Below the pieces are notes generated by a model, which ran no database searches, was not told the DNA's origin, and saw only the letters and a list, made by a program, of their open reading frames with translations. 64,000 nt of DNA from Avena insularis (taxonomy: Eukaryota > Streptophyta > Magnoliopsida > Poales > Poaceae), in NCBI GenBank assembly GCA_023614405.1, contig CM042693.1, positions 160,348,731 to 160,412,730 of the forward strand, read 5' to 3'. Position 1 is the stretch's first letter, and every line of letters begins with the position of its first letter. Below are positions 43,714 to 52,964 of this stretch, one piece after another. The position numbers were made by a program, and so were the translations under genes.

Positions 43714-46700
43714 TGTCACATCCCAAATTTTAGATTTGGTCTTGCACATAATTCATATCATTGCATCATGCTTTTCCATGCAAAACCGTCGATTGAAAGA
43801 ATCGGCGAAACGCTATTTTCTAAACCCTATTCTATTTTGCTACGAGGCTCCTGCGGGAGGCTTTAGTAGGACTAGCGTTGTCCACCCTTGTAGCCTAGCG
43901 GTTTCGCCCGAGCCTTGACCCTAGATTGTTCCCCTCGACTGTACGAAACCGTAGGAGCAAGAATCGCTCGATTCGGAGATCGCTGGAGAAGTTATGCCGT
44001 TTATGAAAAGATCGGAAAACGATCCGAATTTTTGGACCGATTTCCGAGTCCGCGTCTAATTTCGCGCCGAATCAGAGTAGGACCCGCAGAGGGACCCACA
44101 AAAGAGGCCACCCGGCCTCGGGGTCCGCAACCGCACGCCGCCTCCCTGCCGCGATCGCCCGCCCCCTCCTCGTTCCGCGCGCCCGCGCCGTCCTCGGGAA
44201 CCGCCCGCGATCGCCGCCTCCCTCCGGGCTCCACGCCGCCGTCGGCCGCCGAGCTCACGCCGCCGGCCAGTACAGCGCCCGCTGCCGCTCCTTCCTCTCT
44301 CGCCCATCTTGCCGCCGTCATCTGCCGCCGCCGCCATCGCACCCGCCATCACCGCCGCCAAGATGCAGCCGCATGTACCGCCCATACGATCGCCTGCCGC
44401 TGCGCCGCCTGCGTTGCGCGCTGCCGCTAGCTGCGCCGCCGCATGCACACCCACGCGCGCACGCACACGCACGCACGCACACGCTGCGCGCAACGCTGCC
44501 AAGAATTACCACGCGCCGCTGCCTGCGTCGCACCGCTCGTCCGTGCCGTGTCGCACTCGCGCCATATTGCACGCCGCGTTGTCGATCTTGAACCGCACGT
44601 TGACCGTCTCCCTCTCGCGCAGGTAACACCGTCGCCGGAGTCGATCGCCGCGCCGTCCGGAACTCGCCGCCGTCCGTTTCGTCGTTCGATCCCGGTAAGC
44701 CTACAGCCACCGTCAGTTCACAGATCAGCGGCTCAGATCGTTCGTTGACCGGTCAGACTCAGGCGTTGACTAGTCAGACCTTGATCAGCGCCCTTGATCG
44801 CGAGCGCTTTGACCAGTCAATGAACGATTGACTGGTTAATTTCGTTAATCGTTTTAGTTGACAGATTTCGGTAGAATCTTGTAAATTGCGTAAAAATTAA
44901 ACCGCTTGGCCAAAAATTGCCAATAAAATATGTGTAGATTCAGTAAGTCGTGTAGAATCTCGCTGTACCTTTGGTTCAGGCTTTTGCAGCAAGGCTTAGT
45001 ACAGTTTAATCAAACTAGTTAGTGGCCTTTTCGGAGTAATAAATTCGTAAAAAAAAGATCCGTAGCTCCAAAAATCACGTATGATATGTCCCTGGATTCA
45101 GCGGAACAAGGGGAATCTCATCGTGAATTAAAAGATAGGCTTACAATAAAAACTTCTGCAGAAACTGTCTAGTGGCTTTCTGCAGTGTTTTAATTACTCG
45201 GGGTGTTTTATAATTCCTTTTTTGAGTAATTCCAGTTGGTACTGTTTCTAATCAGCGATGCCTATGCGGTAGAATTTTTCCAAGATTTTACAAATAGTAT
45301 ACTACCGGTAGTGAATTATTTGAGTTCTAGCTCTAGTTGGGAGCATTACTTTTGCTTAATAGTTTTCCTAGCGCTAAAACTATTTTCCATGCATGCAATC
45401 AGTAGTATTATGGAATAGGATGTTGTGGTGCAGCTGTAGCGCCAATTCACTTGTCGTGCATGCATTCATGCATCATCTTGTTGCATATGCTTGTGGATTG
45501 TTTGTTTATGATTGCAATTGTATCGTGTAGATTGTGACGAGTGCAACGCTTGCTCGTATGTGGATTGTTCTTCCGACCGCTACAACCAAGGCAAGTAGAT
45601 GCTACTTTTTTCATGATATCGTCCTACTATTTTTAATGCATTGTCGTGTATTTTGTAGATGCATGTGTAGGATGATACTATCGCTATGCTATGACCTATT
45701 ATGTGGTAGGGCCTTCCTTGTAGATGAACCACCGTTGGTAGATGTGCTTAGCCATGCTATGTTGAACGAGGGCTGGGTTACATCATTGAGACTTGTTTCT
45801 AAAAGTATTGGTTTGCGAAAACTAAAACAACTTAATCAATGAATCTCCTGGGTGTGATGGTATTGATAATTTTTGGTGGTTTCATTGCGGAAAGGCACCC
45901 AGGTATCAAGAGAGAATGATTGGCTTCTTTATTGTGTAGCTTACGTGTACAACCATGTGCCAATAATGGAATGGGCGGTTGTTGGACTTAGTAGGTTGTG
46001 GTAACTCGAACCCGCGTATCCAGAGATATAGAATTTTGGTAGGTTGGACCGGTGCGCGTCGGGATTGAGAAGCTACTTCCCGAACAGTCTCTTCTTGGAC
46101 TTCTCCCTATCATCACCCAAAATGAGAGTGATGGTACGAACTGGGCTGGCCAAGTCACATGGGTAAAGTGTACTAACCTCTGCAGGGTGTATAATCTAAT
46201 CGATTAGCCGTGTCCCCGGTTATGGACAACTAAGTTGCTTGATATTGATTCCATGACATGTTTCTCGCTCATTCTAATTTCATAATTGTTTTAATGCTGT
46301 TGGGTTAACTTAATTGGGATCTTTTCAAAGAAAATCAAAACTGTTTATGAAAGTAGGATAAATGTATTTGCAAATGCAAGCCAGACACAGCTCCAATTGC
46401 CAAATATGCATGTAGATGTTAGCACTATTGTCTCCATTACTAGCTCTACTTGCCATACATTCCATGTATTGACCCTTCGGGGCTGCTACGTTTCATGTTG
46501 CAGGTTATTCCGATTCTAAGTAATCGATATAGGCTACGGTACTCCACTCGGCACTTGTTCACTTGTGGGCAATTTGAAGAATGGAGGATTTACTTTATTT
46601 ATGTTGCTACCTGAATAATTTGAGCTAGCTTTGGGCTAAGCTTTTATTATAATAATGGTACTCTGGATCTTCGTTATTCATGATACACGGATATTTTGCT

Positions 46701-46796
46701 ATGTTATTCATCTCACTCTATTGTGGGCCAATGAACCGATCCAGGGATTGGCATGTCACATAGAGGTCACGGTCTTTTCAGAACCGGGGTGTTACA
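43714..46796 (+). repeat. Tekay-type LTR 1
   Basis: 3083 bp, TGTCACATCCC to GGTGTTACA. A GC-rich block with CpG-rich leader-like sequence lies at 44060-44700, followed by a cluster of TTGAC boxes. ORFs inside the GC block on both strands are Arg/Pro/Ala-rich and considered composition artefacts. The last 1.9 kb is nearly identical to LTR 2; the first 280 bp differs from LTRs 2 and 3 at several shared positions. Confidence 0.9.
44745..44863 (+). promoter_or_regulatory. Cluster of W-box-like TTGAC motifs in LTR 1
   Basis: TTGACC 44745, TTGACT 44766, TTGACC 44809, TTGACT 44828 and TTGACA 44858, several as near-palindromes (TTGACCGGTCA, TTGACTAGTCA, TTGACCAGTCAA). TTGAC(C/T) is the WRKY-binding core. 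Retained in LTR 2 (54037-54157) and LTR 3 (63229-63338). Regulatory use is inferred. Confidence 0.5.
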
Positions 46797-46799
46797 GGA

Positions 46800-46812
46800 T
46801 GGTATCAGAGCC
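46800..46812 (+). other. Tekay unit 1 PBS (initiator tRNA-Met)
   Basis: TGGTATCAGAGCC three bases after LTR 1. Confidence 0.92.
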
Positions 46813-46994
46813 CGTGTGTCGACTGTAGGATCATGACCTAGAATTGGATTAGGAAGCCATAGATTTATTAAAGCCTATATTAACTCTGTCTTTCATCTTA
46901 TGCCTTTCACCCTCGTAAATTCTTACCATATGCTATTCTCACACTTTCCTCTTTTACTTGATAGATGGGATAAGTCAGGACTGAGTATGCCACC

Positions 46995-47963
46995 ATGGAG
47001 TCACCAAGGCCCTTTGCAAGGCAGTTAGCTCAGCTCTCTCAGTCATTGGGATTGCCACTGCCCATGTTCAAGGGAAGAAGGCTGTACACCTATGGATATG
47101 GAGAGGATGCATGGGAGATCACTACCTTCATATTCAGGGATGCCGCCTTGCCAAACCCTGTGCATTTGATCTACACCAAGACATACTGCAACTGGGGACT
47201 TGGAATCAACTTGGCCATACATGAAGCCCTGTCTCGCCAGTGCCATAATGTCCGACACCTACTGCCAGCAGATTCACCCTACCGTGACTATGGGAGGCGT
47301 GATGAAGATGGGCACATTGTGGTTACCCCGGGCGACAGGAACAACATGCCGCCCCGTCAGAGGCACATAGAGGACATGGAAAGGGAGAATGGAGCTCTAG
47401 CAGAGAAGGTGAGGATGATAAAGGAGATTGCAGATTTTGCTAGCAATGGTATGGTGGTCCAAGGACAGGAGATTGACACCCTGCATGAAGCTGTGGGAGT
47501 TCTGGAGAATGTCCTGATAGCCAGATATGCAACCATAGCTCATCTTCATGGTATTGTGCAGGAGAACACCCAGAACATACAACAGTTGCAAGGGACCGTC
47601 CAGGAAAGGGATCAAACTATTGAAGCTATGACAGCCCAGATTGCCGCTCTCCAAGCCCAGCTGAATCCACCCTCTGATGATGACAATGGAGATGATGGCA
47701 ACAATGGGGATGATAATGACAGTGGGAACGATGATGATGATGAGGACGAGGATGATGATGATGGAGACGATGATGGTGGAGGAGATGAAGCTGTTGCAGT
47801 TGCAGCTGAGAGTGAAGAAGAAGAGGAGGATCCAGAAGAGGTGGAGTTTGAGATCTCAAGTGATGATTCAGAAGAGGTGTACACTCCGCCGCCATGGTTG
47901 TACCGCGAGCCGAAGCGTCAACGCATGACAGCAAGGACCTACTGCAACCTCTTCAAGAAGTAG
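46995..47963 (+). CDS. ORF0: extra ORF upstream of gag, unknown function
   Basis: A 322-residue intact ORF in sense orientation between PBS and gag. Residues 1-115 look globular (FKGRRLYTYGYGEDAWEITT, YTKTYCNWGLGINLAIHEAL). Residues about 128-222 are heptad-like and probably coiled coil (MERENGALAEKVRMIKEIAD ... TIEAMTAQIAALQAQL). Residues about 224-285 are almost all Asp, Glu, Gly and Asn. The end is basic (YREPKRQRMTARTY), possibly a nuclear signal. No retroviral motif is present, so it is not gag, pol or an obvious envelope. Extra ORFs upstream of gag are reported in some rice Gypsy elements (for example RIRE3, RIRE8); whether this is homologous is unknown. Unit 2 has a broken copy (56282-57239). 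Confidence 0.85.
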   Translation: MESPRPFARQLAQLSQSLGLPLPMFKGRRLYTYGYGEDAWEITTFIFRDAALPNPVHLIYTKTYCNWGLGINLAIHEALSRQCHNVRHLLPADSPYRDYGRRDEDGHIVVTPGDRNNMPPRQRHIEDMERENGALAEKVRMIKEIADFASNGMVVQGQEIDTLHEAVGVLENVLIARYATIAHLHGIVQENTQNIQQLQGTVQERDQTIEAMTAQIAALQAQLNPPSDDDNGDDGNNGDDNDSGNDDDDEDEDDDDGDDDGGGDEAVAVAAESEEEEEDPEEVEFEISSDDSEEVYTPPPWLYREPKRQRMTARTYCNLFKK

Positions 47964-48583
47964 ATAGAAGTCCACCAATTAGTCCTCGTTAGGTAAATTC
48001 GTTAGGATTAGTCTCTATCGTTGTGAAGCTTAGTTCGTGTTAGTTTAAGAGTGATTAGTTGCTTATTTGTGTACTCCAATATCCCAGGAATTATTTGTGC
48101 AAAATTTTAATGAAAGAGTTATGGCAATATTGGTTACTATCTGTGTTATTTTCGCTGCAGTTTTTCTGCTGATACAGCAGTACTGTATGATTTTTCATAT
48201 TTTTCTGGTAACTCGGAAAAATCTGAAAAAAATTGGGCTGATGCGAAACTCTCTGTACTATATGTGCAAAAATCAGCTAAATTTTCTGACGGGTTTAAGT
48301 CAGGCGGAAAAATTTGCGAATGCTGCTGGACAGTTCTGGCAGATTGCTATTTTTGTTGTTTAGTTGATCTACTGTTTAGTTAACCATTGCCAACTCTTGT
48401 AAAACTATTTCAATAGGTATATACTGCTAGGATAACCCCTGGGATGTTAATGGATCGCTTGTTTGTTGATGTGTTGCTTGCTTGTGATTGTCTGCTATTG
48501 TTTGTTGTTGATTGATCATATGCATGGGTAGAATCCAATTGTCGTAGTTGACTCTTTCTAAACTTACCTGTGCTGAACCGCAG
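47964..48583 (+). other. Spacer between ORF0 and gag
   Basis: 620 bp with only a short ORF. It contains a palindromic CTGCTGATACAGCAG (48167-48181) and T-rich runs. How gag is translated downstream of ORF0 is not evident; splicing or reinitiation is possible. Confidence 0.6.
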
Positions 48584-50047
48584 ATGCCTCCCCGCCATCA
48601 GCCCACTGAGTTGGAGCAGCTCATGGCAGCTCAGGCACATCTGACCCAAGTGATGACTCAGTTCATGACAAATCAGAACAACAACAATGGAAACAATCAG
48701 CCTCAGGGAGATGCTCTCACCAGATTTCTGAGGTTAAGGCCAGCTAAGTTCTCTACTGCAACTGAACCAATGGTTGCTCTCGACTGGTTGCGTTCAGTCA
48801 ACAAGGATCTGGTAACTGTTGGATGCACTGATGCCGAGAAGGTGAGGTTTGCCGCTCACCTACTGGAGGGACCAGCCGCTTCTTGGTGGGACACTTTTCA
48901 TATCACCCACCCGCTGGATACCGTGACTTGGGCAATGTTTGAGGAAGGTTTCAGGACCAACCACGTGTCTTCAGGAGTTCTGAGCCTGAAGAGGAAGGAG
49001 TTCCGCAACTTGCGCCAAACCAATCGCACCGTGGCTGAGTACATTGAGGAGTTCAACAACTTGTCCCGTTATGCACCTGAGGATGTTGACACTGATGCAA
49101 AAAGGAGGGAGAGATTCCTGGATGGCCTCAGTGACGAGCTTTCAGTACAGCTACTGGTGGTTTACTGCCCCACTTTCCAGGAGCTTATGGACAAGGCCAG
49201 GATCTTGGAAGGAAAGCACAAGCAGGTGGAGAACCGCAAGAGAAAGAGTAAAAATCACCACTCTGGTTCACACCACAAGTCTCGCACTTCCTATGATGGA
49301 TACTCCAAGCATGGAGGGAGTGACCATGGGAGCCATGACAGCCACCACCATGGAGGCGATGGGCATCGTCATGACAACCATAGGAGCAGCCACCACAGCC
49401 ACAAGGGAGGACACTCTCACCGCTCTGGAGGACACGGTGGACATGACCGCAACCGTGATCGCAGCTTTGTGAAGAAGGATCTGAGTGAGGTGACATGCTT
49501 CAAGTGTAAACAGAAGGGACACTATGATGACAACTGTCCGGAGAGGAAGGGACTGAAGCCAACCAACAGCGAGAAGGCCACAGTGAACCACATGAATGTG
49601 GAGGAGATTCCAGATGAGCCTGACCTTGTGATTGGTAAGTTCCCAATCAACACTTACCCTGTACTTATACTTTTCGATACTGGTGCATCGCATTCATTCA
49701 TATCAAGGGCATTCGTGGATAAGTATGAGTTACCTACTGAGTCTATGAAAAGGTCTTTTAGAGTGAGTTCACCAGGAGGAGATATGATAGCTAGCGCGGG
49801 ATGCCGCGATTTAACTGTGAGGATTGGAACACACAACTTCAGTGCACATTTGGTAGTGTTGGATTCACAAGGATTAGATGTTATTCTGGGTATGGATTGG
49901 ATGCCTATGCATGGGGGACACATAGATTGTGCAATGACTGTTTCACTCAAAACCCGGATGGTAAGAGGATTAGATTCAAGTCACTGTCGACCAGGAAGGT
50001 GTAAGTTGAATTCTCTTAAGGGGTTAGCATGGATCTTGCGGTGATTA
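48584..50047 (+). pseudogene. Tekay unit 1 gag-protease
   Basis: The ATG at 48584 (MPPRHQPTELEQLMAAQAHL) follows CCGCAG; an upstream in-frame ATG at 48548 is less likely. The capsid domain includes ALDWLRSVNKDL, LLEGPAASWWDTF and EFRNLRQTNRTVAEYIEEF. Residues 225-287 hold 20 histidines with Gly and Ser. Zinc knuckle C305-X2-C308-X4-H313-X4-C318. Protease DTG at 365-367 (LILFDTGASHSF) and the later strand GLDVILGMDWM. The frame ends at 50047 because one G is missing in a G-run near 50022 compared with unit 2. Gag, nucleic-acid binding and protease regions are otherwise open. Confidence 0.93.
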
Positions 50048-51199
50048 GAGATTACCCCGACGTGTTTCCGGAAGAGCTGCCAGGGATGCCACCTGACAGG
50101 GAAGTAGAGTTTCTTATCGACCTGATGCCGGGAACAGGACCTATAGCAAAGAGGCCATATAAGATGGATGTGGATGAGCTGAAGGAATTGAAGAAGCAGC
50201 TGAAAGAGCAGTTGGACAAGGGATTCATTCAGCCTAGTTAAATCGTCATGGGGAGCACCTGTTCTATTTGTGGAGAAGAAAGACAGCACCAAGAGATTAG
50301 TGGTGGACTACCGCTCGCTGAATGAAGTAACCATCAAGAACAAGTACCCTCTACCGAACATAAATGATTTGTTTGATCAACTGGAAGGAGCGAAGGTGTT
50401 CAGCAAGATTGATCTGCGATCTGGCTACTTTCAATTGAAGATCCGGGAGGAGGACATACCAAAAACCGCCTTCACCACTAGGTATGGTTTATATGAGTAT
50501 ACGGTTATGTCTTTTGGACTAACGAATGCCCCGGCATACTTCATGACCATGATGAACAAGGTATTTATGGAGTACTTGGACAAGTTCGTGGTGGTGTTTA
50601 TTGATGACATACTGATATTTTCCAAGGATGATGCTGAGCATGAGAAGCATCTGAGACTGATTATGGAGAAACTGAGGGAACACCAGCTGTATGCCAAATT
50701 CAGCAAGTGTGAATTCTGGCTTAACACCGTTGGTTTTCTTGGACTCGTAGTGTCAGGAGAAGGAGTCGCTGTTGATCCAAGCAAAGTGACTGCAGTAACT
50801 GAGTGGGAAGCACCGAAGAATGCGGGAGAGATTCGAAGCTTTTTGGGACTTGCTGGATATTACCGGAGGTTCATTGAAAACTTTTCCAAGATTGCTAAGC
50901 CGATGACTGAACTTCTGAAGAAGGAGAGGAAGTTTGAATGGTCAGACGTATGTGAAGCCAGCTTTCAGGAACTGAAGCGTCGACTAGTGACTGCGCCTGT
51001 TCTATGTTTACCAGATCTTCAGAAGGATTTCCAAGTGTATTGTGATGCTTCTCGACAGGGACTTGGGAGCGTGCTGATGCAAGATGGGAGAGTAGTGTCG
51101 TATGCCTCGCGACAACTCAAGCACCATGAGCGGAATTACCCCACACACGACTTGGAGTTAGCGTCTGTGGTTCGCTCAAGGTATGGAGGCATTACTTAA
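50029..51199 (+). pseudogene. Tekay unit 1 reverse transcriptase
   Basis: The register resumes at 50029 ([20 protein letters not shown]), is interrupted by TAA at 50239-50241 with an extra base, and resumes at 50270 ([20 protein letters not shown]). The RT core has [24 protein letters not shown] and the catalytic FIDD (about 50597-50608), a Gypsy variant of YVDD. The connection and start of RNase H ([25 protein letters not shown]) follow, until a 4-base loss near 51175 breaks the frame. Confidence 0.92.
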
Positions 51200-52428
51200 T
51201 GGGAAAACACTGTGATGTGTACACCGACCACAAGAGCCTGAAGTACATATTCACGCAGAAGGAACTGAACATGAGGCAAAGGAGATGGTTGGAGCTTATC
51301 AAGGACTATGATATGAATCTACAATACCACCCAGGAAAGGCCAATGTAGTAGCAGATGCTCTGAGCCGGAAGGTTTATGCCAATGGATTGACAATTGGTG
51401 AATTGCCTGAGTTTGTGCAAGCAATTCAAGGACCTTAGACTGGAAGTAGTGTCTGAAGGATACTTGGCAACAATGGAAGTCCAACCGACGCTACAGGACA
51501 GGATCATAAAGGCTCAGATAGGAGACAAGGAAATAGAGGAGATAAAGGAAAAGATGAAGGAGAATCGGGAAAAGGATATTCGCGAGGATGAGCATGGTAC
51601 CTTGTGGTATGGAGACCGCTTGTGTGTGCCCAATGATCCCGAGATAAGGAAGTTGATTCTGCAGGAAGCTCATGACTCGCCGTATTCCATACATCCGGGC
51701 AACACAAAGATGTATATGGATTTGAAGAGCAGATTTTGGTGGAACAACATGAAGGGAGATATCGCCAAGCATATTGCCCTATGTGATGTGTGCAAAGAGT
51801 GAAGGCGGAACACGGAAGCAGGATGGTACATGCATTGCCGATGCGGATTGGAAGTGGGATAGTCGAATAGACTTTATCACAGGATTGCCCAGGACCAGTC
51901 AGGATATGACTCTATTTGGGTAGTGGTCGACCATTTAACCAAGGTAGCCCACTTTATACCGGTGAAGACAACCTACATGAGTGCAAAGTTGGCTAAGATT
52001 TATATGGACAGAATTGTGTGCCTACATGGAGTTCCCAAGAGTATCGTATCTGATAGAGGCACCCAATTCACCTCACACTTCTGGCGCCAGCTGCACGAGT
52101 CACTTGGTACTAGACTGGAGTTTAGCACAGCGTTTCACCCATGGTGATGGGCCAGACCGAGAGGGTGAATCAGATTTTGGAGGACATGCTGAGAGCTTGT
52201 GCCTTGGCTCATGGCTCTAGTTGGGATGAGAATTTACCGTATGCTGAGTTTTCCTACAACAACAGCTATCAAACCAGCATCAAGACGTCACCGTTTGATG
52301 TACTGTATGGGAAACGGTGCCGGACTCCATTGCTATGGGATGGAGTAGGAGAACGTCAGTTGTTTGGACCTGATTTGATCAAGGACGCTGAGGAGAAGGT
52401 CGCCTTGATTAGGGACAGGCTGAGGTAG
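51200..52428 (+). pseudogene. Tekay unit 1 RNase H end and integrase
   Basis: RNase H C-terminal part ([23 protein letters not shown]), a 2-base loss near 51412, then the integrase zinc domain ([15 protein letters not shown] ... CDVC). 51795-51890 has several base losses against unit 2 that destroy the start of the integrase core. [14 protein letters not shown] and [13 protein letters not shown] remain. The region of the third catalytic residue is altered near 52138. It ends at TAG 52426-52428, shared with unit 2. Confidence 0.9.
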
Positions 52429-52472
52429 CACAATCAAGGCAGAAGAGCTACGTCGACGCCAAGCGCAAGGAA

Positions 52473-52952
52473 GTGGTGTATGAGATAGGTGATAGAGCAT
52501 ATCTCAGAGTGTCGCCACTTCGTGGGATCAAGAGATTTGGGATTAAGGGTAAGCTGGCACCTCGATTTATTGGACCGTATCGGGTCTTAGCACGCAAAGG
52601 AGAAGTTGCTTATCAGTTGGAGTTGCCAGAAGCCTTGTCCGCTGTTCACAATGTGTTCCACGTATCCCAGCTGAAGAAGTGCCATCCAGAGATGGTGGAT
52701 ACACCATTAAGAGACACTGTACCGCTAGAGGAGGTTCAGCTTGAGAACGACTTGACCTATGAGGAGAAACCGTTCAAGATTCTAGAGACAGCGGAGAGGA
52801 TTACCCGTACCAAGACGATCAGGTTTTGCAAGGTACAGTGGAGCCACCACACCGAAGAGGAAGCCACGTGGGAGCGTGAGGATGACATCCGAGAGGACTA
52901 CCCACACCTATTTGCTAGCCGCGCCGAATCTCGAGGACGAGATTCATCTTAA
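52473..52952 (+). pseudogene. Tekay unit 1 integrase C-terminus and chromodomain
   Basis: Open 159-residue segment: the GPY-type module LAPRFIGPYRVLARKGEVAY followed by VFHVSQLKKC, and a C-terminal chromodomain-like part (KTIRFCKVQWSHHTEEEATW, then ERED). In chromoviruses this domain directs insertion into heterochromatin by binding histone marks. The Met is internal to the original polyprotein; the join to the upstream frame is broken by the shared one-base loss near 52424. The last codons overlap the conserved palindrome before the PPT. Confidence 0.9.
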
Positions 52953-52964
52953 GGGGGTTAGTCT
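52926..52964 (+). other. Stem-loop and PPT, Tekay unit 1
   Basis: GAATCTCG, AGGA, CGAGATTC (52926-52945), then 19 nt with AAGGGGGTTAG to LTR 2 at 52965. The stem is inside the last codons of pol. Confidence 0.85.

Noticed and set aside
44001..44748. Overlapping long ORFs on both strands in the GC-rich part of LTR 1 (and equivalents at 53256-54040 and 62426-63232)
   Set aside because: Arg/Gly/Pro/Ala-rich translations in several frames at once, inside an LTR, with no motif and different between copies; an effect of GC composition.
47677..47860. GAT/GAN triplet repeat in ORF0 considered as a microsatellite without coding role
   Set aside because: It is in frame, interrupted by non-repeat codons and preserved in both units, so it is better described as a coding acidic tract, although slippage may shape its length.
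47612..47934. Minus-strand Ser-rich and His-rich ORFs opposite ORF0
   Set aside because: They mirror the Asp/Glu codon repeats of ORF0; the sense ORF has non-repetitive flanks and a proper position after the PBS.
49044..49693. Alternative-frame ORFs (both strands) over the His-rich gag region
   Set aside because: Shadows of the gag low-complexity codons; they lack start context and known domains.
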